Below are positions 35,218 through 42,262 of a stretch of 64,000 nt of DNA, piece after piece. Every line of letters begins with the position of its first letter. The first letter of the stretch is position 1. Source of the stretch: CAWBFD01 sp963788115 (GTDB lineage: Bacteria; Actinomycetota; Thermoleophilia; Solirubrobacterales; 70-9); contig CAWBFD010000004.1 of assembly GCA_963788115.1 (NCBI GenBank), forward strand, positions 372,001-436,000, given 5' to 3'. The notes under the pieces are model-generated. The model was not told where the DNA came from. It made no database searches and saw only the letters and a program-made list of their open reading frames with translations. A program made the translations under genes and the position numbers.

Positions 35218-35260
35218 GAGTGTGGGTTTGTGGGCTATATATCCCGCCAATCCCACACTC
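35218..35260. repeat. 43-bp near-palindrome centred on CTATATAT
   Basis: Outer arms GAGTGTGGG (35218-35226) and CCCACACTC (35252-35260) are perfect. Inner GGG...CCC flank an AT core. It lies 38 bp past the GroES-like stop codon and 124 bp upstream of tRNA-Thr on the minus strand, so it could be a terminator-like hairpin or a regulator site. Confidence 0.55.
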
Positions 35261-35297
35261 ATCGGTCGACCGGGCGCGCGAGAGATCCGTCGGGCGC

Positions 35298-35687
35298 TCA
35301 GGCCTGCGCCGCCCCCGCCTCGCGACCGCACACCGGACACGCGTCTCCGCCGGGGAGGTCGTGGTCGCCGCAGTAGGGGCAGGTCTTGATCTCCTCGAGC
35401 ACGCCGAGGAGCTCGCCGACGCGGCAGACCAGCAGGCGCTCCTCGTCGACCTCGATCCAGGACCCAGCCGAGGACGGGAAGACGACGTGGTCGCCGGGAT
35501 TCACGGGCATCTTGAGCCCGACCGATTCCCACCAGTCGAGGCCCGGGCCCACCGCGAGGACGACGCCGTGCTGGGGAGGATCCTCGCGCGTCCCCGCCGG
35601 CACGACCAACCCGGAGCGCCGAACCCGGTCGGGCTCGAGCTCCTTGATCACGATCCGGTCGAACAGCGGTCTCAGCAGGTGTCGCAT
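35298..35687 (-). CDS. GroES-like co-chaperonin with C-terminal zinc ribbon
   Basis: A 129-aa protein. Residues 1-95 are a GroES-fold domain: LRPLFDRIVIKELEPDRVRRSGLVVPAGTRE, then GVVLAVGPGLD and VNPGDHVVFPSSAGSWIEVDEERLLVCRVGELLGVLE. The last 30 residues add a zinc ribbon (CPYCGDHDLPGGDACPVCG) not found in ordinary GroES. The mobile-loop region is short and its canonical IVL motif is replaced by LVVPAG, so pairing with GroEL is uncertain. No groEL is adjacent. It stands alone, divergent from a glycosyltransferase gene. It may be a specialised co-chaperonin. Confidence 0.85.
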   Translation of the reverse strand: MRHLLRPLFDRIVIKELEPDRVRRSGLVVPAGTREDPPQHGVVLAVGPGLDWWESVGLKMPVNPGDHVVFPSSAGSWIEVDEERLLVCRVGELLGVLEEIKTCPYCGDHDLPGGDACPVCGREAGAAQA

Positions 35688-35742
35688 CGCGCTCTTTCCG
35701 CGCCGGTGCTCCGATCGATGTTAGGACTCGGGGCCCGATTCC

Positions 35743-36774
35743 ATGGCATCGGTCGCCTTCATCATCGTCACCCACGACAGTCGCGACGCGATCGCAGGCA
35801 CGCTCCCGCCGCTCGTCGCACAGCTCCAGCCCGACGACGAGCTGATCGTGGTCGACAACGCGTCGACCGACGGGACCCCGGCGACCGTCCGCGAGCTGGC
35901 CCCGGGAGCACGTGTGATCGAGGAGGGAGCGAACGTCGGCTACGGCGAGGGGAACAACCTGGGTGCGGCCGCGGCGTCGGCGGCGCTCCTGTGCTTCCTG
36001 AACCCGGACGCGGTTCCGGCGCCCGGCTTTCGCGAGGCGATCGCGCGCCCGCTCGCCGGGACTCGGGGATGGGATGCGTGGCAGGCGCTGGTGACGGCCG
36101 ACGAAGGGAGGGTCGTCAACACCAGGGGTGGAATCGTGCACTTCACCGGCATCGCCTGGGCGGGTGGCGCGGGCGAGGACCTGGGCGGGGAGAACGCCGC
36201 CGAGCCCGCCTTCGTCAGCGGCGCCTGTCTGGCGATCAGGCGGGAGCGGTTCGAAGCGCTCGGCGGCTTCGCGCCAGGGTTCTTTCTCTATCAGGAGGAC
36301 GTGGACCTCTCGTTGCGGTTGCGCCTCGCAGGCGGGCGGCTCGGCCTCGAGCCGACGGCCCGGGTGGACCACGCCTACGAGTTCGCGAAGGGGCCCGCGA
36401 AATGGCGATACCTGGAGCGCAACCGCTGGGCCACGCTCATCAGGATCTATCCCGGAGCCTTGCTGGCGGTGCTGGCGCCGGGGCTCGCCGCCACCGAGCT
36501 GGCGCTGATCCCGATCTCGCTGGCGGGCGGATGGTTCCGGCAGAAGGCGCTCGCCTGGAGCGACACCGTGCCTGCGCTCCCGCGCCTCGTTCGCGAGCGG
36601 CGTGCCATCCAGGCGACCCGCACCGCCAGCGCCGGCGAGTTCGCACGGGCGCTGACCGCGAGGCTCGACTCGCAATACCTCGGAGCGGTGGCTCGCTCGC
36701 GTCTACTCGGCGCGGCCCTGGGGCTCTACTGGCGGCTGGCGCTGGCCCTGCTGGGCAGCGGTCGCAGCCGCTGA
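35743..36774 (+). CDS. Glycosyltransferase family 2
   Basis: A 343-aa GT-A glycosyltransferase. The N-terminal nucleotide-binding half reads VAFIIVTHDSRDAIAGTLPPL, then ELIVVDNASTDGTPATV. FLNPDAVPAPGF holds the position of the DxD-like motif, and FFLYQEDVDLSLRLRLAGGRLGLEP is the ED-x-DLxxR catalytic region of rhamnosyl- or galactofuranosyl-type enzymes. Hydrophobic helices near the C-terminus (ALLAVLAPGLAATELALIPISLAG) suggest membrane association. Its 3' end overlaps the convergent DUF2304 gene by 72 bp. Probable role in envelope polysaccharide assembly; acceptor unknown. Confidence 0.93.
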   Translation: MASVAFIIVTHDSRDAIAGTLPPLVAQLQPDDELIVVDNASTDGTPATVRELAPGARVIEEGANVGYGEGNNLGAAAASAALLCFLNPDAVPAPGFREAIARPLAGTRGWDAWQALVTADEGRVVNTRGGIVHFTGIAWAGGAGEDLGGENAAEPAFVSGACLAIRRERFEALGGFAPGFFLYQEDVDLSLRLRLAGGRLGLEPTARVDHAYEFAKGPAKWRYLERNRWATLIRIYPGALLAVLAPGLAATELALIPISLAGGWFRQKALAWSDTVPALPRLVRERRAIQATRTASAGEFARALTARLDSQYLGAVARSRLLGAALGLYWRLALALLGSGRSR

Positions 36775-37200
36775 TGCTGCGTCATCGTCGGGCGCCGTGC
36801 CGTTGGTGCGGCCGGAACGCAGCTCGGAGTCCAGGCGAGCGACCTGCTGGGCCAGGATCTTGGTCTCCTCGGAGAGCCGTGAGGTCGCGACCGAGAAGTG
36901 CAGCAGAAGCACGAAGATCACGCCGAACGCGGCCACGAACAGGAAGTTGGCGGGTACCTGGAACCCGAGCAGCTCGGACGCCCAGTTGAGCAGGTCGGTC
37001 CACAGCGCGAGCACGAGCAGGGTCACCGCGACCACCATCCACAGGAGCGCGTAGCGCTCGACCAGGAGCCGGCGGCGGACGAGCTCGAGCACGAGGGCGA
37101 GCAGCACGGCGGTCACGATCAGCGCCACGATCTGCACGGTGCTGTCGAGCCCGTCGGTCTCGGCCTGTGCGACCAGCATTGTGCCGAGGGTGGAGTTCAC
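36703..37200 (-). CDS. DUF2304 membrane protein
   Basis: A 165-aa protein of the DUF2304 family, small polytopic proteins that accompany GT2 dolichyl-phosphate-type glycosyltransferases. Three hydrophobic helices are visible: VQIVALIVTAVLLALVLELV, YALLWMVVAVTLLVLALW and ANFLFVAAFGVIFVLLLHF. A coiled segment (SEETKILAQQVARLDSEL) and a polar Ala/Gln-rich tail follow. It overlaps the upstream glycosyltransferase by 4 nt, so translation is coupled. The tail overlaps the convergent GT2 gene on the other strand. It probably anchors or assists its partner transferase. Confidence 0.88.
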   Translation of the reverse strand: MNSTLGTMLVAQAETDGLDSTVQIVALIVTAVLLALVLELVRRRLLVERYALLWMVVAVTLLVLALWTDLLNWASELLGFQVPANFLFVAAFGVIFVLLLHFSVATSRLSEETKILAQQVARLDSELRSGRTNGTAPDDDAASAAATAAQQGQRQPPVEPQGRAE

Positions 37201-38022
37201 GGCGAGGAGGGCGGCACGGGTGTCTCGGGCTCCCGGGTGCCGACGAACGGGGGCGCTGGCGCGACTCCCTCGCCCTCGGGTCGGTCGGGCGGCTCGTCCA
37301 TCGGGGTCGGGCGGCGGCGGAAGAGCCCCACGAAAAGGGCCAACAGGACCTTCGCCATGTAGTAGGCGCTGCGCGGGTAGTCGATCGAGCTCTTGCCGAA
37401 GTCGCGCGCGTTCATCCGCACGGGCACCTCGTGGATGCGCAGCCGGTGGGCGTGCAGCATCAGGATCGCCTCGACCTCTGGGTAGTCGTGGGGGTAGTCC
37501 CGGGCGAACAGCTCGATTCCTCGGCGGTTGGTCATGCGAAAGCCCGAGGTCGGGTCGCTGATGCGTTGCCGGGTGATCGCCGAGAGGACCACCGAGAAGA
37601 TCAGGTTCCCCACCCTCCGGCCCATCGGGACCCTGTACCCGGGATCCCCGCGGAAGCGGCTTCCGTAGACCATGTCGGCATCGCCGCTGGTCTCGAGTGC
37701 GGACAGCATGTCGCCGAGGTACGCCGGCTTGTGCTGCCCGTCGCCGTCGACCTGGACGGCGACGTCATAGCGGTTGCGCAGGGCGTACTGGTACCCCGAC
37801 TGCATCGCCCCCCCGATGCCGAGGTTGAAGGGATGGCGGATGACCACGGCGCCCTCGGTCTCGGCCTCGGTGGCCGTCGCATCGGTGGAGCCGTCGTCGA
37901 CCACGACCACGTCGAACCGAGGCGCGTAGCCGGCGGATGTCGCGCACGACCCTGCCCACCATGTCGGCCTCGTTGTAGGCGGGAACGATCGCCAGCTTGC
38001 GCAGTTCGGCGGTCTCGGTCAT
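37197..38022 (-). pseudogene. Dolichyl-phosphate-type GT2 glycosyltransferase with one frameshift
   Basis: The N-terminal frame starts MTETAELRKLAIVPAYNEADMVGRVVRDI. The remainder, from VVVVDDGSTDATATEAE through NLGIGGAMQSGYQYA, VQVDGDGQHKPAYLGDM and SGFRMTNRRGIELFA, is in the next frame. The switch is at 37923-37934, where one extra G breaks an otherwise continuous GT2 domain of the GtrB/DPM1 type. The C-terminus holds a membrane-proximal basic Pro-rich tail. The intact enzyme would load a sugar on a polyprenyl phosphate. Its partner DUF2304 gene overlaps its stop. Mutation or assembly indel cannot be told apart here. Confidence 0.85.
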
Positions 38023-38106
38023 CTCCCGGTGTGCTCAGCGTAGAGGCCGCGGCTCCGGGAGGACGTCCGATGAGCTGGTTCGACAAGAGATCTGCCGCGG
38101 AGCAGA

Positions 38107-38119
38107 GGGGCGAAGCCCC
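38107..38119. terminator. Short GC hairpin downstream of the thioesterase gene
   Basis: GGGGC-GAA-GCCCC lies 37 bp past the thioesterase stop on the minus strand. It lacks a T-run, so terminator function is weakly supported. Confidence 0.3.
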
Positions 38120-38155
38120 GATTGCGACGCGTGAGGCTGGTGCCGTATTTGTGAT

Positions 38156-38653
38156 TCAACCGCGATGCCTCAGGATTTCCTCGCGCTCGGCCAGGCGGTT
38201 GCGGCGGCGCACTTCGGCCTCACGCTGGCGACGTCGCTCGGTTTCGCTCTCGGCGACCAGCGGCGGAACCTCGGTCGGCTCCCCCCGATCGTCGAGGGCG
38301 ACCATTGTCAGGTAGGCGCTGGAAGTGTGGCGTCGCTCGGCGCTCAGCGGGTTCTCGGCCTCCACCCGGACGCCGACCTCCATCGAGGTGCGCCAGGCGG
38401 CATTGACCGTAGCCGAGCAGGTGAGGAGCTCGCCGATGTGCACGGGGAGGATGAACGCCATCCGGTCCATCCCCGCCGTCACGACCCGCCGACCGCAATG
38501 ACGGATCGAGGCGATGCCCGCAGCCTCGTCGCACATCTTCATCACCACGCCGCCGTGGACGAAGCCGGCGGAGTTGGCGTCCCCGATACCCATCCACCTC
38601 ACCAGGACGGAGACCGAGTCCGCGGCTGGCTTGGCGTCCACGGCAGCGATCAT
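38156..38653 (-). CDS. Hotdog-fold acyl-CoA thioesterase (YciA/ACOT type)
   Basis: A 165-aa enzyme hydrolysing acyl-CoA to fatty acid and CoA. The hotdog core has MGIGDANSAGFVHGGVVMKMCDEAAGIASIRHCG, with the Asp/Asn and Glu-containing helix of YciA-type enzymes, then VVTAGMDRMAFILPVHIGELLTCSATV. A charged C-terminal extension (ETERRRQREAEVRRRNRLAEREEI) is predicted to be helical. The ATG at 38653 precedes the conserved core; an in-frame GTG at 38704 is the alternative. It is divergent from the uracil-DNA glycosylase, with start codons only 7 bp apart. Confidence 0.9.
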   Translation of the reverse strand: MIAAVDAKPAADSVSVLVRWMGIGDANSAGFVHGGVVMKMCDEAAGIASIRHCGRRVVTAGMDRMAFILPVHIGELLTCSATVNAAWRTSMEVGVRVEAENPLSAERRHTSSAYLTMVALDDRGEPTEVPPLVAESETERRRQREAEVRRRNRLAEREEILRHRG

Positions 38654-38660
38654 ATGTCGC

Positions 38661-39356
38661 GTGCCCGCGACGGCAGAACTGGATCTCCTCGCTCGGCGCG
38701 TCACGTCCTGTACGCGCTGCCCGAGGCTGGTCGAGTGGCGCGAGGCCGCGGCCGCCTCCCCGCCTCGGCGCCACCGGGGGGAGAGCTACTGGGCTCGCCC
38801 GCTCCCCGGTTTCGGCGATCCCCGGGCCCGCGTGATCCTCGTCGGCCTGGCGCCCGCCGCACATGGCGGCAACCGGACCGGACGCATGTTCACGGGCGAT
38901 CGCTCCGGCGACTGGCTGTACGCCGCACTGCATCGCGCCGGGTTCGCGAACCAGGCTCGCTCGGAGCACGCCGGCGACGGGCTCCGGCTGAGCGGCGCCT
39001 ACGTGACCGCGATCAACCGGTGCGCGCCACCGGCCAACCGGCCGACGCCGGCCGAGCGCGACAACTGCCTCCCGTACCTGGTCGAGGAGCTGCGTCTGCT
39101 TCGGCAGGCGAGGGTGCTGATCGCGCTTGGCTCATACGCCTGGGACGGGGTCCTCCGCACCCTGCGCGAGCAGGGGCTCGAGGTCCCGCGCCCAAAACCG
39201 CGGTTCGCCCACGGCGCGGGGGCGAGCGTCGGGCCGTATTCGCTCCTGGGCTGCTTTCACCCATCCCAGCAGAACACCTTCACCGGCCGGCTGACGGAGC
39301 CGATGATGGACGAGATCCTGGCCCGCGCCCGCGAGCTCAGCGAGCGGCGGGCCTGA
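38661..39356 (+). CDS. Uracil-DNA glycosylase, family 5 (UdgB type)
   Basis: A 231-aa base-excision repair enzyme with an Fe-S cluster. Two of the cluster cysteines are in TSCTRCPRL; further ones are in INRCAPPAN and LLGCFHPS. Active-site motif A reads GLAPAAHGGNRTGRMFTGD, the form typical of family 5 enzymes that lack the polar residue of family 4. Motif B is CFHPSQQNTFTG. The GTG at 38661 begins just before the conserved helix; longer starts would run into the divergent thioesterase gene. Its 3' end overlaps the convergent GNAT gene by 20 bp. Confidence 0.93.
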   Translation: MPATAELDLLARRVTSCTRCPRLVEWREAAAASPPRRHRGESYWARPLPGFGDPRARVILVGLAPAAHGGNRTGRMFTGDRSGDWLYAALHRAGFANQARSEHAGDGLRLSGAYVTAINRCAPPANRPTPAERDNCLPYLVEELRLLRQARVLIALGSYAWDGVLRTLREQGLEVPRPKPRFAHGAGASVGPYSLLGCFHPSQQNTFTGRLTEPMMDEILARARELSERRA

Positions 39357-39993
39357 ACAGGGACCACATCGGCACCCCCCGCGGCAGCGTCGCCTTCCCG
39401 ATCACATCGAACCCGAAGCGGCGGTAGTAGGGGAGGTTCGCCGGATTCGCTGTGGTCAGATGGATCGGCGTTCCACCGTCGTCGTGGTGCGCGATCAGCG
39501 ACTCGACCAGGGCGGTGCCGGCGCCGGACCGCTGATGCGCCGGGTCGATCCCGAGGGTGTGCAAGAAGGCATGGGGGCCCGGTGGATGGGCGGCCTCGAG
39601 CTTCGAGTCACCGACGAGGCCTCGCCAAGTCGGGCCCGGCCCGGCGAGGATCACGCCCCACGCCTCATGCGGGAAAGATCGTGCCGGCGGGGGCCAGCGC
39701 TCGGCGCCGTAGCCGATCGCGACCCCGATCAGCGCACCCTCTCGGGTCGCGGCCTCGACCCGTCCCCCGAACCGGATCGCCCGGGTGGTGGCGCCGCGGA
39801 AGTAGCGCCGGAGCATCCGGCGAGCCGCCGGATCGCGACGCGGCGCGATCGCGCGCCAGCCGGGATCGGCCATGAACGCCTCCGCCAGCACGGCCGCCGC
39901 CTCGCGGGTCCGCTCCGAGTCGAGCGGCTCGACCTGCAGCTTGCGGGGCGTCGCTAGCTCGCCGGCGCCGACGTGCACGGTGCCTCGAGCCAC
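39337..39993 (-). CDS. GNAT family N-acetyltransferase
   Basis: A 218-aa acetyltransferase of the GNAT fold. Helix 1 is REAAAVLAEAFMADPGW. The acetyl-CoA pyrophosphate loop appears as LHTLGIDPAHQRSGAGTALVESLI, matching Q/R-x2-G-x-G/A. The terminal strands are IHLTTANPANLPYYRRFGFDVIG. The ATG at 39993 overlaps the end of the upstream folE2/mptA-like gene by 40 bp, so they are likely co-transcribed; a GTG at 39978 is an alternative. The acceptor substrate is unknown. Confidence 0.88.
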   Translation of the reverse strand: MARGTVHVGAGELATPRKLQVEPLDSERTREAAAVLAEAFMADPGWRAIAPRRDPAARRMLRRYFRGATTRAIRFGGRVEAATREGALIGVAIGYGAERWPPPARSFPHEAWGVILAGPGPTWRGLVGDSKLEAAHPPGPHAFLHTLGIDPAHQRSGAGTALVESLIAHHDDGGTPIHLTTANPANLPYYRRFGFDVIGKATLPRGVPMWSLFRPAAR

Positions 39994-40979
39994 TCCCGCT
40001 CGGTCACGTGATGCTGCGAGTGCTCGCCGGTCTCGAGCTCGGCCACGATCTCCGAGAGCACTCCCGAGCGCTCAGCTACCACGGAGTGCCGGTGGATCGT
40101 CTCCAGGTTCTCCTGCCGGGCGAGGACGAAGCCGCCATCAGCGAGCTCCGGGTAGGTGGTGGCGACGCGCCGCACCATCTCGCGCACGACGTCCTCGACG
40201 AACCGCGGGTTCCGGTGCGCCTTCTCGACCACCTCGACCTCGTCCGACCGCTTCATCAGCTCGTAGATCTCGGAGCTCATCGACCGCTCGACGATGTGCA
40301 GCAGGTCGCGCGCGTCGACGTCGATGTCGACCCCCTCGGGTCTCCCGATGTGAACGGAGCCGATACCGCGCTGGTTGTGAGTGGCGACCGGAACGTGCCG
40401 CAGCACCCGCTCGATCTCATCGTCCGTGAACCCGTCTTCGGCCAGGCGCTGGCGCGCGCGGCCGGCGACCAGCTCCTGGGCGCAGGGGCACGCGGTCATG
40501 CCCTGGGCCTCGACCCCGATCAGCGTGCGGGTGCCGCGCTCCGAAGAGACGGCTGTGCCGTGCAGCGTGTAGATCTCCTGCGTGGCCATCCCGGAGGCGG
40601 GGGTGGTCACGGTCTCGGGATACCTGGCCGTGATCGTGACCTCCGCCCGCATCCCCTCCTGGCGCTCGCGCACCTGCTCGGCGATGTGTGCTGCCAGCCC
40701 CTCGGCCCGGAGGCTCTCGCCGAGGACGACGGCGTCGATCGCCTCGTTGACGACCTCCTCGAATCGGGACATGTGCACGCCCGCCTGGCGCGGGTTGAGG
40801 TCGACCAGGCACTCGAGCTCGGCGAAGAAGTAGTTCCCTGGAACGTCGGCGAAGCCGTCGACCCGGATCACCTTCTCGATCCCTCGCACTCCGACGCGGG
40901 TGAGGCTGAGCTCCGTCGACGGGCGGGAGGCCTGCACGTCGGGGCTCTGGGGGGAGAGGACTTGGGCCGAATCGCTCAC
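39954..40979 (-). CDS. GTP cyclohydrolase I type 2 (FolE2/MptA family)
   Basis: A 341-aa enzyme of the COG1469 family that converts GTP to a pterin precursor of folate or methanopterin-like cofactors. Visible family features: VPGNYFFAELECLVDLNPRQAGVHMSRFEE, the Cys-containing GMTACPCAQELV, and VATHNQRGIGSVHIG with the metal-ligand His. A TACGCT hexamer (minus strand, plus positions 40990-40995) lies 10 nt before the GTG start. The length and the ELSLTRVGVRGIEKVI opening are close to archaeal MptA; FolE2 is the bacterial name. It overlaps the following GNAT gene and is divergent from rpoD. Confidence 0.92.
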   Translation of the reverse strand: MSDSAQVLSPQSPDVQASRPSTELSLTRVGVRGIEKVIRVDGFADVPGNYFFAELECLVDLNPRQAGVHMSRFEEVVNEAIDAVVLGESLRAEGLAAHIAEQVRERQEGMRAEVTITARYPETVTTPASGMATQEIYTLHGTAVSSERGTRTLIGVEAQGMTACPCAQELVAGRARQRLAEDGFTDDEIERVLRHVPVATHNQRGIGSVHIGRPEGVDIDVDARDLLHIVERSMSSEIYELMKRSDEVEVVEKAHRNPRFVEDVVREMVRRVATTYPELADGGFVLARQENLETIHRHSVVAERSGVLSEIVAELETGEHSQHHVTEREWLEAPCTSAPAS

Positions 40980-41035
40980 GGCTAACGGGAGCGTAGCGAG
41001 TGACCGGCCTCACCTATGACGGGGGAGGCGCTCCC

Positions 41036-41041
41036 TATACT
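41036..41041 (+). promoter_or_regulatory. rpoD -10 box
   Basis: TATACT lies 39 nt before the GTG at 41081, leaving a leader of roughly 33 nt that carries a GAGGGGTAGG-type ribosome-binding site. Confidence 0.5.
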
Positions 41042-41080
41042 TCGCGCCGCTCCACGAGCCGACAAGAGAGGGGTAGGCGA

Positions 41081-42253
41081 GTGGCGGACAACGGAGAGGT
41101 GCTACTGACGCAGGCAAACGCCGACGCTAACGGCGCGGGGGACGGCGCGGGTGCGCTCGAGGAATCCGCCCCCCAGTTCCAGGACTCGGACGAGCTGCGG
41201 TCGCTGATCGCCCATGGACAGGAGCGCGGCTACCTGACCTTCGAGCAGATCGCCGCCACGCTCGAGGAGGTCGAGGTGACGAAGGAGCAGGTGCGCGATC
41301 TCCACGCGTACCTGATCGAGCACGGCGTCGACGTGATCGCCGAGGACGGGCTCACGGCGTACAAGGAGTCCAAGGCCGAGGGCCAGCAAGGTCAGGCGAA
41401 GAAGCCCGAGCTGGACCTGACGGTCGAGCCGAGCCTCGACTCGCTGCGCCTCTACCTGCGCTCGATCGGCAGGGTGGAGCTGCTCACCGCCGAGCAGGAG
41501 ATCGAGCTTGCGAGGCGGATCGAGAAGGGGGACATGCAGGCCAAGCGCCACATGGTCGAGGCGAACCTACGGTTGGTCGTTTCGATCGCCAAGGGCTACC
41601 TGGGCCGTGGCCTCAGCTTCCTCGACCTGATCCAGGAGGGCTCGCTCGGTCTGATCCGGGCGGTCGAGAAGTTCGACTATCGCCGCGGGTACAAGTTCTC
41701 CACCTACGCCACCTGGTGGATTCGCCAGGCGGTCACTCGGGCGATCGCCGACAAGGCGCGGACGATCCGGATCCCGGTGCACATGGTCGAGAAGCTGAAC
41801 CGGGTGACTCACGTCGAGCGCCAGCTCGTCCAGCGCCTCGGGCGTGAGCCCGAGCCGGCCGAGATCGCGGCCGAGCTCAAGGTCCCCGTCCGCGAGGTCC
41901 GCGACATCCTGCGGGTCGCGCAGATGCCGGTGTCGCTCGAGAAGCCGGTCGGCGACGAGGAGGAGTCCGAGCTTGGCGACTTCGTCGCCGACGATACGGT
42001 CGAGGAGCCGTTCGAGGCGGCGACCGAGAACCTGCAGCGCGAGGACATCCAGCGCGCACTGGACGCTCTCCCCGAGCGCGAGCGCCAGGTGATCGAGCTT
42101 CGCTACGGCCTCCGCGGCCACGAGCCGCTGACCCTGGAGGAGGTCGGCCGCGCCTTTGGGGTCACCCGCGAGCGCATCCGGCAGATCGAGAACAACACCC
42201 TCCGCAAGCTGAAGCAGCTACCGGAGGCGCAGCGGCTCAGAGAGCGGGCCTAG
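41081..42253 (+). CDS. rpoD: Primary RNA polymerase sigma factor
   Basis: A 390-aa sigma-70. A short region 1.1 (LRSLIAHGQERGYLTFEQIAATLEE) is followed by region 1.2 (DSLRLYLRSIGRVELLTAEQEIELARRIE) and regions 2.1-2.4 (NLRLVVSIAKGYLGRGLSFLDLIQEGSLGLIRAVEKFDYRRGYKFSTYATWWIRQAVTRAI), which are fully canonical. Region 3 and region 4 (LTLEEVGRAFGVTRERIRQIE, the -35 recognition HTH) follow. The GTG at 41081 is preferred over 41000 because of the ribosome-binding site and -10 box. The long negatively charged spacer of proteobacterial RpoD is absent, as in other Gram-positive SigA proteins. Confidence 0.97.
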   Translation: MADNGEVLLTQANADANGAGDGAGALEESAPQFQDSDELRSLIAHGQERGYLTFEQIAATLEEVEVTKEQVRDLHAYLIEHGVDVIAEDGLTAYKESKAEGQQGQAKKPELDLTVEPSLDSLRLYLRSIGRVELLTAEQEIELARRIEKGDMQAKRHMVEANLRLVVSIAKGYLGRGLSFLDLIQEGSLGLIRAVEKFDYRRGYKFSTYATWWIRQAVTRAIADKARTIRIPVHMVEKLNRVTHVERQLVQRLGREPEPAEIAAELKVPVREVRDILRVAQMPVSLEKPVGDEEESELGDFVADDTVEEPFEAATENLQREDIQRALDALPERERQVIELRYGLRGHEPLTLEEVGRAFGVTRERIRQIENNTLRKLKQLPEAQRLRERA

Positions 42254-42262
42254 CCGCAGGCG

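Noticed and set aside
35212..36675. 487-codon minus-strand reading frame
   Set aside because: Overlaps the GroES-like and GT2 genes in wrong frames and has no recognisable domain. Its last 16 codons lie in the palindrome at 35218-35260.
38044..38155. Possible short protein starting MSWFDKRS
   Set aside because: No ribosome-binding site, no homology recognised, and it continues antisense into the thioesterase gene.
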